Source: Gymnorhina tibicen (taxonomy: Eukaryota > Chordata > Aves > Passeriformes > Artamidae). Taken from it: 64,000 bases of DNA. The notes beneath the pieces were generated by a model. That model did not search any database. It was given only the letters and a program-made list of their open reading frames with translations, and was not told the DNA's origin. The stretch covers positions 1,191,663 through 1,255,662 of the forward strand of contig VXAZ01007505.1 in the NCBI GenBank assembly GCA_013399875.1. The letters are read 5' to 3'. Below, in pieces: positions 25,655 to 37,330 of the stretch. Positions within the stretch are counted from its first letter, which is position 1, and every line of letters begins with the position of its first letter. Position numbers and translations under genes: made by a program.

Positions 25655-28600
25655 CAGTTTTAAAAGTCCTTCATGAAAAAGTTTAAGTCATAAACTGTAA
25701 AATTTCAGTCTCTGACAATGTTTCCATCACTAAATCATCAGCCAAACACTTTTTGTTATATGCTCCCTCATGGACACAAAATTCATACTCATTAGATATT
25801 TCTCCACCATCCAGACTTGCTCAAATGGTTGTTTCCTGTAGAAAAGAAACCTGTTTTTTACCTGGTTTAGTTCAGCCTCTTTCAGGGAAAGATGATAGAT
25901 CTAATCCTTATTTTTCTTTTTGGATTTTACCATTTAACATTATTTCTTCCTCCAACTGTCTCAAGGCTTTCTGAAAATTCAGCTCTAGGCACTGCAGATG
26001 AGGGCAAAGACTTCATAGAAGTGAAATTCTATTACACAAATGGCTTATCCAAAGCTTTTTTAGGTAAGTAACAGTCTTTCCATCTATTTTGTCTGACTTT
26101 TAATTAAGCCTTACTAAAAACATAAAGTGGAAGGTTGCTTCAGATGGACCTGTATTTCTCCATTATTTTAAAGAAGAAAGTGATGGAAAGGATATTTTTG
26201 AGCATCCTTTCTGTTATCACACAAGAGCTTCAGTAGATTCTGAGAATATTCATAAAATATGCAATCTGCATTGTATTGCAGTGAATTCATCAGTGTACAG
26301 ATATCTGACAATATATTTAACAGGAAGACTTATTAATAACTCCAATTGGTATGGCTTCAGTTGGCTTGATTTTACAGAAAATGAATGCCTGATATTTCTG
26401 CGAATCTGACTCACTATAGACAAAATCAGTGAGGAAACAATATCCTGATAGGCCATGAACTTAAAGCTACATAAAAGGTAGTCTTGATTTTCTTCCTTTC
26501 ATAACATTTTTCATTCTTTTTCTTACTGCTGAGAAACAGAGGCTTTCCCTAGTTGATCTAGCCATTCACTCAAAAATTATGTATTTTTAGAAAAAACATG
26601 CAATTTTTTTCCCCAAAACAAGGGGGGCCCAGCTATGATACAGTGCTGAGTTTAAAGTTTCAGCATATACTGAAATATTCCAAGTTCTTTATCATTTCCT
26701 GTCAAAAATGATATCGTGGTTACTGCTTTCTCCAAAAGTGCAAATAACCTTCGCTGCTATTAGGAACAAGCCAGTTACATATACTTGATCTTCAGGTAAA
26801 ATAAACCACTAAAATTTGCATTACATGGGTATATGCAATTGAGGAATGTTTGACTGTCTCCTGACTGACTCTGATTGTGAAAGACTGTCATGAAGCAGTT
26901 TTTAAGAATAATACTGTTATCTCTGAAAAGCTGAGCAGTTTGGTAACTGCTGTTAAATGCTTTTTCAAATGCCTAATACATGCTCTACCCTCTGGGATCT
27001 TGACCAGCAGGGTGGAACAGCTGGTGTTCATTACTGACAGGATAGCCTCAGAGAATTTAGGGATCCACCAAGTCCTTTGATTTTAAACCTGTGCTCCCTC
27101 TACACCTAATGAGAAATAGTATATTTTCTGATAATCACACATTTAAGTTGTAACTCAATATTAGCCTGATAAATGTTTAACTGAAATGCATATTTACAGC
27201 ATCTCTTGAGAACCATTCCAAAATCAATTAAAATATTAAAAAGCAGCATTTTTTACCATATCAGTTTTAGAGGACCTACTTTACAGAATGTATCTACAGA
27301 AGCCTCTTATTGGTATGTATAAGCAGTGACTGTCCAGTTGCCCAAAGGGTATTTTACATTAGACTTCACAAAGGTTCAGGTGTTTCAGAAAAGAGAATGT
27401 TTTAGAAGACACATTTTTCTTCTCATAAATATTAGTTTGTTTCAGCATAATTGTGAATTATTCTCATAAGTAACCATTACAATTGATGTTTTTGCCAGTG
27501 GAGTTATTCAAACTGGTTCGATGAATGTACGAAAGCATGAGTTCTCCTGTTCAAGTGCAAGGGCTTTGCACACACTGAGACTCCTGAGATGCTTGTGCAT
27601 GGCACGGGATGAGGCACATTGTGCCAGAGTTATTCTCCTGTTGTGAAGTGAGTGAAAGGATTGAAATTCGATAGACTATTCTATCTGTATTTCTGAAGAT
27701 ATATTTCTCTTTTACTTTTGCAGTTACTACCTATGTAGTCATTTACCTATGTAACACATATGTTATAACACCTGTTAAAACTGAAGATTAGAGTCTGTAA
27801 AATTGTATCTTCACAGCATCAATGAGATGTGAGAAAGAACTGGTTTACTCATATTGTGGAGGAGAAAAGGCATATGCACGTCTACACTGCAGCTCCCAGA
27901 GCACCAGACAGACAAGCTTCTGTCAGAAGCCATCTCACAGAGGCCTTATTCCCCACCTATCATAGCCACACTTAGTGTGGGGAGGCCACAGGGTCAGCTG
28001 TGTCAAGGAGGTAATTCAGATTCAAATTAACCACTTTTCTAGCAAGTTAGTTTTACCCATATGACTTTCTTGCTCCAGTTTACTATACAGTTGCACAAAC
28101 TCCTATGTAAGTGAAAGGGAAGAGAGTGCTTGTGGGCAGGAGGGGAAGGAGCTGTGATCTGTGAGCTGCCAGAGTACAATGTGCACCAGAGGAGCTTTAT
28201 GTCAGTTCATGGTGCTGGTGGAAGTACAGCAGAGGCTCATCCTTAAAAGTTATTCTGTGTCTGACTTCCCCTGAAATTAGTGCTCTGAACTGATCTGACT
28301 TTTTGAAGGTCATGTAAAATGTTTCTAATAGTGCACAAAATTTACATAATTATGCTAGGTGGAATAGGTGAAAGAAGCCATTTCAATCCTGAGGGCCAAG
28401 GAAGCTTTACATATACCTTTGGTGATCCACATCATTACTCAATAACAACATACACACACAAAAAAAAAAACTGTGGCTGCAGGCTGCATAGAATTAAGGA
28501 ATAACCCATCTGAGAATTTTTTGGGGGGTCCTTGTTAATACAATATAGTATTAATTTTTCTCTGAAAAATTCCAGGTGTTAAGCAGAAGACAAAAGCCCA

Positions 28601-29619
28601 CAGAACTTTCCTTGCTATTGCTGAGTAAGCCATTGAATTACACTCCCAAGACAGGCTCACATTTTGAATCTTTGCAGGCACAACTAAGTCTGTTAGCAGC
28701 AAAGGTATCTCAGGGCTTTAACCAACAGAAATATACTAAAAACCTCCAAACCCTAACCCTAACAGGTTCAATTTAATAAGTAAACAGGGTTTTTTTCTGT
28801 GCAGCTTATTCTGAGAGTGGTACTGGCAAAGGAACTCCTTCTCTTGTATGAGCTGTTTCTGTACTGGAGGGAGGAGGGATAGCATTAGCTCTAGCAGTGC
28901 AGATATCCCTTTTGAGCATAGATAAGCCTTAGGGAGACAAGATACAGGCAGGAGGGCCAAAGCAAAAGATACTGTTGGGCCACACGTCTGTGGAAAAAAA
29001 AAATGCCCCAACTGCTGTCTGGCACACTTTGCAAACAGCAAAAATCTAGAACTGCCCTAAGCTGGCCGAAGTTATACCTTCCTAATGCCTATTCACAGTG
29101 GGTTCTACTGAAGAAGGATGTAGAAGTCAGTTTAGCTTCTTCAGCCGAATCCTTTTTCTGTGTAACTTCAGCTGTCTTGCTTTCTTTGTAGTGCAGCACA
29201 CACTGCTGATGCTGAGGGTCCAGCATGGCAGAAGCAGGATGGCAGAACATTTTACAAAGAAATACAGACCAGCTATCTTCTTTATGTGCCACATGTCAAG
29301 CCAGTCCTTCAGTTCACTTTCCTCATGGTAATGTTTTCCATTTTTCTAAGAAAAGACACAGAAGGAAAATGAAGAACCTACTGAACTAAAGACTTATGTG
29401 ACTTATGCAGATGAGAAACCAGTTTCATCCAGAGATAACATGTCTATCCTGTGTCTGAAGAAGTGAGTCCATTATGACTGAACAAGATCTGAGATAATCT
29501 CAAAATACTGATAGAAACTGCCCTGATGCTCACAAGTTAATCATGTCAGATCCAGTCAAGTTAATTAGCAAACAATGTTCTTGTTCTGTTATCATCTGTG
29601 TTTATATAATTCCTTATTT
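25655..29619. other. Non-coding stretch, no gene seen
   Basis: AT-rich DNA with only short random open frames (longest about 101 codons, minus strand 28736-29041). It includes a CA/A-rich patch near 28450-28470 and a 2.5-copy CCCTAA motif at 28748-28763. No transposon with clear ends was recognised. Confidence 0.65.
28748..28763. repeat. Short telomere-like motif (CCCTAA, about 2.5 copies)
   Basis: AAACCCTAACCCTAAC matches the vertebrate telomere repeat for two full units plus partial ones. It is too short to be a real interstitial telomere block and may be chance. Confidence 0.5.
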
Positions 29620-29624
29620 CCACT
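29620..29624 (+). repeat. Target-site duplication, left copy (CCACT)
   Basis: CCACT directly precedes the TG start of the LTR and is repeated exactly after its CA end at 30152-30156. A 5-bp duplication is the usual length for ERVL-type (class III) retroviral integration. Confidence 0.8.
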
Positions 29625-29805
29625 TGTCCTGGGTTACAATGTATTCTATTACCATGAGCTGTTGAGAGCCGGTATAGCAATGTTCCTTGCCTTCTCCCGC
29701 TGGACTATCCCCTGTTAATGGGCCCAACAATGCCTTGCCCTATGACTGACCATCCCATTGTGAGATGCTCCGCCCAGGGGGGAAGGAACCAAGCATTCCC
29801 ACCAG

Positions 29806-29814
29806 GATAAAAAT
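29806..29814 (+). promoter_or_regulatory. LTR TATA-like box
   Basis: GATAAAAAT lies about 180 bp into the LTR, followed by a GC-richer stretch. This is where an LTR core promoter would be expected to end U3. Activity is unproven. Confidence 0.5.
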
Positions 29815-30095
29815 CTGGGGCCTAAAACAGCAGGGGCAGACTTACCTACTGGGATCCCAGAGGACAAGAGCTACACCGCTGGATTTTCCGAGGAAGACCA
29901 GACCCTCCTACAACACTGCTGGACCTTCAGAGGAAGACCAGACTTTTCAACAGAACCATCACTCCAGGAGGACTGCAGTCACCATCTCATTGGATTGTTA
30001 CCAACCCCCCGATTATCAGGGGGTCAGGTTTGTGCTCTGATCTTGTCAGTGGGTTGTTTTTTTGTTTGTGCTACTGCATTTATTTTATTTTTCCT

Positions 30096-30101
30096 ATTAA
30101 A
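30096..30101 (+). promoter_or_regulatory. LTR polyadenylation signal ATTAAA
   Basis: ATTAAA sits in TTCCTATTAAATTGTATTCC, about 50 bp before the LTR end, the usual place for the R-region poly-A signal. ATTAAA is the common variant of AATAAA. Confidence 0.55.
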
Positions 30102-30151
30102 TTGTATTCCTGACTTAGACTCTCTCACTAGTTTGCTTTCAAACTAGTACA

Positions 30152-30156
30152 CCACT
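30152..30156 (+). repeat. Target-site duplication, right copy (CCACT)
   Basis: An exact copy of 29620-29624 immediately after the LTR's terminal CA. The identity of both copies argues for a moderately recent insertion. Confidence 0.8.
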
Positions 30157-31450
30157 TACTGCTGGAAAAATATTAGCAAGCTTAACATTGAGGATGAATT
30201 GTATTTCTCATAGAGTTGGGGGTTTTTTTAGCTTAAAATACATGTGACAAATCTTTTTTAAGGACTTGTCAGTCACATTCCTTATCTGTCCAGCATCCCT
30301 AATATAGAATGCATCATATACACTCAGACAGGGCTGTGTTTAGGTTGGTATGCAGACACAAATGAAGAGTAAGTAGGGAAAATTTTTTCATGTGTTACTC
30401 TACATGAAAGACATCCATGATAGAAGGTATGTTTTGAGTATTAAAAAATACAGAGGCACATCTTGTCTCTACCAGAATCAACAGTAGTTTCAGGAAGGAC
30501 AAGGTTAGACTCAAAGACTCTGATAATAAGAGACATCTCTGTTGATGACGTTTTTGTATGAATGAAACTGTTGTTTTTAATGAAAGCTTCCCTGAAGTAT
30601 ATGCCCTGCCACATGGCCAGAATCCCTCACCTGTACTGATTTTGTATCACTTAAAAGTTGTGAAGGCTTTTAATGACTATTGCTTCTGGACAAAACTACT
30701 AGGTCTTGAGGAACAAATTTTGTTTGGTACTACTCAAAATTATTCAAGGACGTTTTCTGTTCCTCTGTAGGTAATTATACTTGTCACATCATTTATTTTA
30801 TTGGGGAAAGCTACATTTTTCCAGATTCCTCGTGTGTTATTATATCTCATTTAAAGGAGATGGAAATCAATTCGGGTTTTTTTTGTCTACATGTGAAAAA
30901 TAAATTCCAAACAATTTAAATGTTATTACTTATTCATACCTCTGGAATGACTAAATAGGGCACAAACATTCACAAGACAAAAAAAATGAAATCCCAGAAG
31001 AGCAGGCCTTTTAATTTTTTTTTTCTCCTGTACTCTCTAATTAGAGGTATATGCCACATTATCAAATGTAGCCTTTAAAATAAAAAGCATTTATTGAGGC
31101 CAGCTCTAGAGTTTGTTAGGGCTTTTAGGTATGGCTTCTAAAAAAATCGCAAGAGCAGTTTACCTTGTATAATAATAATTCCACAGAAGCCCACTGTATT
31201 CTTTGTTATCAGCAATTGCCAGCCACTTTGTCCCCTGCTGCCTGTGCCTAGTGTAGGGCAGTCTGCAGCTGATCTGTCTGTCCAGAAAGAAGAAGGGACT
31301 TAGATGGAAGTGGGACTGTGCCCGCAGTGCTACGTAGAAAACGCTGCAGTAAGGACAGAACTCAGAGGAGCTGCGTAGTGGCAGAGTCTGGCAGCAACCA
31401 GTGCCTCAAGATCCAGCCCTCCCACCCGCATCGGGGGCGGAGGGGCAAAG

Positions 31451-31470
31451 ATTAATGGGGATTAATGGGG
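31451..31470. repeat. 10-bp tandem duplication
   Basis: ATTAATGGGG occurs twice head to tail. It is a simple local duplication. Confidence 0.85.
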
Positions 31471-31537
31471 TATTTCAGGGTACTTTTAGCTTGATTCAAT
31501 TTTCATTTTGATATTGGTCTCTGACTCCTTTGCATGA

Positions 31538-31595
31538 ACATTGCTTCAGCTTCAGTCAGACAGGGTTTGACATTGCTTCAGTCAGACAGGGTTTG
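31538..31595. repeat. Tandem duplication, 32-bp and 26-bp copies
   Basis: The unit ACATTGCTTCAG...CAGACAGGGTTTG appears at 31538-31569 and again at 31570-31595. The copies are identical except that the first carries an extra 6-bp CTTCAG-type insertion. The identity suggests a recent duplication. Confidence 0.85.
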
Positions 31596-32551
31596 AGCTA
31601 CAAGCTAAGTGAGGCAAAACCCGTGATGTTTATAAGAGACAGGGAAGCAGAATTAAGAAGGTGGGTAAAATTAAAGGTACAGTTTTGGATTCCTGCATAA
31701 GAATTTAAACATACTCTGTATATAAATCCAAGAAAGTAGATGAGATGGTGATCCAGCAGCACAAATACATGTGGATTTATGTACATTGCTGCTGAGCAGA
31801 ACAACTTCTCCATGCCTTTTTCCTGATAGATTTCTCAGCCCTGAATTACTCTGTCAGCACAGGAGTTTTTCTGTCAGTACATGAGCTTTTCTCTAGGTGT
31901 CAGTGACAAACATGTTGGCCCTATTTACACTGTAGAAGAACCACACTTCAATGCACAGGTGAGAAATAGATCTATTGCCATGCTGCTTTATTGTGTGGCA
32001 ATTCATTTTATGGATTTGTTGATGTGATATGCCTACTAGAAAATGCAAAGAACACAACCAGAGAAGGGTAATGTTTTGTGGAGATATTTCAGTTGTAGTA
32101 AATCAGTGCTTTGCCTTTGATTTAACAGAACTGTACCAGTTAATGCAAGAGAGGATTTGCTTAACAGGACTCCTGGGAAGGAGGGAAAGCACATGGTCAC
32201 TCTGTGGTTACTATCTGTGGTTCAATATCAGCTAAATATCTGCAGACGTAGAGACAATTTCAAGAAAAATACTCCCTCTTTTTATTTCTTTTCTTTTATA
32301 AATTTATGTTATGGATTAAATCTACAAGTTTTCATCTGTTTTGGAGCTGAAGTGAAAATGACTAGAAAGAAAGAAACAAGAAAAAAAAAGGGATCAAGAT
32401 AAAAATGAAAAGCAGAAAGCCTTAGCTGGCCCTGCTGGAGACTGTGTTCAAACAGCTCTCATGCCAACCTCAAGTGAGAGAGAACATTTTAAAAAGGTGA
32501 TTTTTAAAAAATGTTGTTACTATTTGTAACCATTCAGTGTATCTCTTTTAA

Positions 32552-32617
32552 GAAAAACACAAAACACGACAACAACAAAAACAAAAAAGCAAGCAATCAA
32601 GCAAACAAACAAAAAAT
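32552..32617. repeat. A-rich (CAA/CAAA)n tract
   Basis: An interrupted run of ACAACAACAAAAACAAAA, AAGCAAGCAATCAAGCAAAC and similar units. It is low-complexity sequence. Confidence 0.8.
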
Positions 32618-34104
32618 CTAACCTGCAGTAAGGGAAAGATTAAAAAGTGGATTTAAGATAAAATATAAAACCAGCAGAAAAGAGACTGTCCTTTAAAAGA
32701 AGAGGACTTGGGAGAAAGCATGTGGAAATGTAAGGAAAAGCTGAACATAAATGCTACAGCAGTACAAAGGTGAAGTAAGAAGCTTGGTGAGCAGCTGGGA
32801 GAGAACAGAACCAGGAAATGTTCCAGTGAGTGGAAAAGATTAGTTTACTGTCTCTGGTGCTGAGAAAAGGACAAAATCAAAAAGATGACTCTAACCATGT
32901 AAGAAGGCAGATCCAGGAATTTCCAGGTCCTAGATATTCAGCTGGGTACTATTTAATCAAATATATTTGAATAAACCAAATATTCCTTTGCGTCTAACCA
33001 TTTCAGACTCTAATTTTCATGTAAGTTATTTTTGCTCAGAAAATGACTCATTTATGGAACCAACTTTCAAGATCCATGGGTCCAATTTTGAGAAAGAACT
33101 GTCATGTGGAGAAGAGGGAAAGCTGGATGAGGAACCACACACCTCCCTCTGCCCAGGCTGTTCTTGGCTCATTCACTTCTCTGAGCACTGAATTCATTCA
33201 CAAATTGGGAACATCTCCTGCTGCTACTTTCTAGCACATTTAGTAAAGTGCTGAATCCCAAATTAGTAGTGTGGTGTTGCTAGGTTTTGATAAATGTTCC
33301 TATAAATTTACTGCAGTATTCTCAGCTTTGTTCAGAAAGGCTGCTGCTGTCAAAGACAGAAGTATACCTTGAAATTAAATATTTTTAAGAAAATATTATG
33401 TTAAGGTACAATTTTCTTCATACACAGCTACAACAAGACCCAGCTCTATTTACAGAATTATAGCACTAGCCTTTACACACAGTTAATATTAGGCTTTTAG
33501 TTAACCTAACAATATTTTGCTGCATGGCTGATGCATTAACGTGTATAAGTGAGCACTTGTCCATAAGGAATTTGTCAGGCTGTCACCAAAGACCAAGACA
33601 GGCAGACCAGGCTCCGGGTAAAAGCACCTGGGGATCACAGCAATCACTCTGGAGGGAATTAAAGCAATAGATTAATTGACCATAAGAGCAATTTTCCTTG
33701 TTCATGAATCTGGATTTCCCTTGGCTGCCAGAATTGTAGATGAAAGTGGAAAACATCCTTGACCTTCTCTGTCAAATAAAATTCTTCTCCCTTTCTCTTT
33801 GTCTGATTTGCAGAAAAGTGGACCTTTTTTTTTGAGTGATTTACAGGGTCTGAGAATTACAAAGAAAAGGTGTCAATAAAATAGTACCTGGGTTCTCATT
33901 TATTCTGCTGTGTCCTGACCCATAAAGATACCTAAGAGAATGTTTCAAAAGTTGTCAGCTTGTATCCTTGTAGTCTACCACACTTCCTGACTTCAAAGTC
34001 TGTGGTGCACCAGTTAGCCCGTGAATGCAGTATAAATGCTTGAAATAAGACTGCACGGGTCTTTGGGAAAACAGTACTGTCTGGAGAGAGGTGATAGGTG
34101 CTCA

Positions 34105-34235
34105 AATCTTTGCTCTGCCTGTAACTCTCTGTGCAGTCCTTGGCAAGACAACTTGTCTGGCTTCCATTTTTCCATCTGAAAAATATCCCTTCACAGGAAA
34201 GTCAGGCAGTTTCATTAATTAACTCCTAATTAGAA
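34105..34235 (+). repeat. Possible ancient MIR/L2-like repeat
   Basis: The segment reads CTCTGCCTGTAACTCTCTGT, then CAGTCCTTGGCAAGACAACT, then CTTCCATTTTTCCATCTGAA followed by AAATAT. It resembles the core and 3' part of MIR/L2-type repeats: a 'TGTGTGACCTTGGGCAAGTCACTT'-like stretch, then a 'CAGTTTCCCCATCTGTAAAATG'-like stretch, in the right order and spacing. Such repeats are ancient and heavily decayed in birds. Ends cannot be placed and the call is tentative. Confidence 0.45.
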
Positions 34236-36062
34236 AAGCACTTAAACAAGTGTTTAGTTAGGCCTTTTTCTAAAGAACAGTTTAAACATGTGCTTAAATG
34301 ACATCCTGGTTTAGAGCTTACTAAATTACAAAATATTTTGTATCTAAAGACAAAAGATGGTACGTAAGAGTTATATAGCTAAGGTTTATTTATACACTGT
34401 TAAGTAGAAGAATAAAGTGATCATTTGACAGGGCAGTTAGCTTGTTTGCCTTTTTACTGATAGTGCTTGCTGGGTCTTTCTATGTGCATTATTTCTGGAT
34501 TAATTATTTTAGTGGACAGAGCTTGAATAAAACACAGGCACAACAGAGCTAAGCTAAGAGTGAACTGTCTGACCTATGAAATATTTTGACATGACAAAAA
34601 CGTTCCATTTCCATATCACTAGGAAACCAAAACATTTCAAAGCATTTCAGCAGGGGAAGCATGTCTATGGTAAGGGCATTTCTCTGGGGTGCAAGAGATA
34701 AACATTCAAGCCTGTGTTTTCTCACTCTTCTGCTGACCACACAGGTACCCACAAGCACAATTAGGGAGCAAGTCTTCGCAGTCTGACCAGAAACTCTGCC
34801 CTCCTCTTCCCCCTCTCCACGTTCTGTCCAAAACTGTATTTTCCTGTGATATGATTGGATTTGAGGAAATCTGTATATTCTGACCAAATCCGGTTTCTTT
34901 AACAGATCTGTTCTCTCGGATAACCAGGTCTCCACAGGTTTCACTCATTCTTCTCTGGTGGGGTTACCACTCCAGCCTTAACCTATCCTGTGTTTAAACT
35001 GCTTTTGTGACTACAAGATCAAACATTTCTCCGAGAAGGAGAGATAATCACAAATTCAAATGCTAAGACTTTTCTATTTGTTTCTAGGACCCCATTTCTG
35101 TCTCATAATGGAGTACAGGAGGAGGGGAGAAGAAAGATAATATTGTTGTTTATGGTGGCAAGTATCTATTTCAGAGGGATCACTATCATCAGCAAAGCTA
35201 GGTGAGATCTGCCACTGCCAAATAAGAAAACCTTGGAGGGCAGGTATTCCACCAAGCTGGATTGGTCTGGCACAGAGAGACTTCCAAGTGTTTCCTGAAC
35301 ATTTATTTACATGTAATTTCTTTTCTTCCAGTTGCAATAAATGGACAAATCAAATACTGGAAGCATTTTGAAGCACAGAAATGAAGACTACACACTCAGA
35401 AACAGCTCCAACTAGTGCAGAACACAACAGACCACCTGCTCAGCCATAGATGTTACTGTGAAAGCATCACCCTTTGTCTCTGCCCTGTACACTAAAACTT
35501 AGTGGATAGAGAATAATTTCAGAGTCTTCTCAGCCATGAACCAGGTACAAGTTCAGTGCATTGTCACCACCATGAGGAACTCCTGAGCTCCAGGGGATAC
35601 AAGAAGTCCCTACTATATAGGCAGTGGGGCTTTTTGGAGGTCTCACCTATGAGTACCCCAGATGGCACGTGTGGATGGTAGAAAGCATCTTTGTTCCAGT
35701 ATGGGCACAACAGGACTGGGAATATCAGCTCTGATAGGCACCAGCAAACTGTCCTGGTAGCTTCTGTACCTGATCATCCACATTGAAATGGACTCATGGA
35801 TAATCACTCCATCTTCTGACCCATCAAATGATGACGTGCAACTCTCTGCTAAGGGAAATCTTAAGTATGTGGCTTGTTGGGTGTGGAAGTTTGGCCACAC
35901 CCTCCTTAGGCAAGAGAGGAACATCCACAGCAAGCAGTAAAATAAATTTATGGAGGCCAGTTTAACTTCAGTGAGATCTTCATACACTGAAAAGTCATTG
36001 TAAGTGATCTATGATTGACAAAACCATTTTGGGTACAAATTTAGAAAAAACCATATACATGA

Positions 36063-36098
36063 ATATGTGTACATATATATGAGTGTGTGTGAGTGTGC
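36063..36098. repeat. TG/TA-rich microsatellite-like tract
   Basis: Alternating purine-pyrimidine sequence: ATGTGTACATATATATGAG followed by TGTGTGTGAGTGTG. It is an imperfect dinucleotide repeat. Confidence 0.75.
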
Positions 36099-37314
36099 CT
36101 GTTTGAGAACGGAACAGAACAGGACATCATTGTTGTGATTTTTACTTTTTAGTTACTTAAATCCCTTTATATATATAACTACTGTAACACAAACCATGTT
36201 ATTGAAGGGATTATTCTGATGCATTTTTCCTTTTTTAATTGTTAGTAAGTATATGACAATTATTCAGGGAATCAAATTATTCATTTCTCCCAGGAAAATT
36301 AAAAACCCAAGGACTAGGAAAGGAAAACATTAAACAAACATCATATAATGCTTAGATCCTAGTGCATCCCAGTGTTTTTTTTTTTCTCTACTGAATTCCT
36401 TGTAGGAAAATAAAGACAAAAATATAACTCCACAAAAGACTTGAAAATTTCTTATGGTGAAGTAATCAAAATGCTTTCTGTTTACTAAAATATTTCATTG
36501 GTTGCTAGAAACACTTTAGAATATACAAAGTTAAATCATAACACTATTGAAGTAAATTACATTAGTAATAAATATTCCTTTCAATTCAATGCTGAATAGG
36601 ATTTCATCAATAGCTTTTTCATCATTTTCTTTAGGTATTTTGGGGGCTTGTTCTCTCTGATTTCCACAGAAAGTGTTCCCAAGCTTACTAAAACTCTCTT
36701 CCACAATTTCATGTCATCCCAGTGCTTCTGGGATCAGGCCCAGAGAGAGTCAGGAATGGCTCTCGGGAGAAAAGATAAAGTGTATAGAATTTGGGCAAAG
36801 GAGAAGACCCAGGAAAAATACAGGAAAAAAACACTGCACAACACAGGCTTAACCTTCCCTGGAGCAGCTGGATCAGCAGGGACAGGGGAAGCTGTTCTCA
36901 ACCCAACAGACCCCTCTCCCCATTGGTGAGAGCCAGCATGAGAAACTGGAGAAAGCTGAAATCCCCCCTCCTTGCAGAGCTTCCCACAAAAAGGCATTAG
37001 GTGTCTGTAGGATTTCACATCATCAGCTGCTCACTTTCATGCACCATTGGAGGGCACTTAATCATGTATATCAACAGAGGCAACACCTGAAGTTTTCTGA
37101 AATATTTCTGGTCCCAACCAGATATTTAAGCAACAAGGATTTCCATTTCTTTATTATCTGTATTTTCTTTAGTTACTCTATTTGCTTTTAACATAGTACA
37201 AACAAGTTAGGGAAGAAGAAATAATATACCATTGGATATTCAGAGATTTCTTGGAATCTGTAATACACAAATGTCAGATTTACTTTATTCATCCCAGTAA
37301 AAGGTTTTTTGATG

Positions 37315-37330
37315 AAAAAAAAAAAAAAAA
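37315..37330. repeat. Poly-A run (16 bases)
   Basis: An uninterrupted A run with no recognisable retroposon body upstream on the plus strand. Confidence 0.75.

Larger units (their letters stand above)
29625..30151 (+). mobile_element. Solo endogenous retrovirus LTR (ERVL-type), complete
   Basis: A 527-bp element begins TGTCCTGGGTTACAATG and ends CAAACTAGTACA, so it has the canonical TG...CA ends, flanked by a perfect 5-bp duplication CCACT. It has the internal order of an LTR: a U3 part, a TATA-like GATAAAAAT at 29806-29814, a middle R-like part with an internal near-repeat of GAGGAAGACCAGA, then an ATTAAA polyadenylation signal at 30096-30101 after a T/G-rich stretch, and a short U5. No retroviral coding region adjoins it, so two flanking LTRs probably recombined to leave one. 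The 5-bp duplication points to the ERVL class, though that assignment is inference. A 91-codon open frame at 29765-30040 lies wholly inside the LTR and is not a gene. Confidence 0.88.
30157..34104. other. Non-coding stretch, no gene seen
   Basis: Holds local duplications at 31451-31470 and 31538-31595 and an A-rich simple tract at 32552-32617. Open frames reach only about 81 codons and have no recognisable content. A GC-richer patch near 31320-31450 has no identifiable function. Confidence 0.65.

Noticed and set aside
29765..30040. 91-codon open frame
   Set aside because: Entirely inside the solo LTR 29625-30151.
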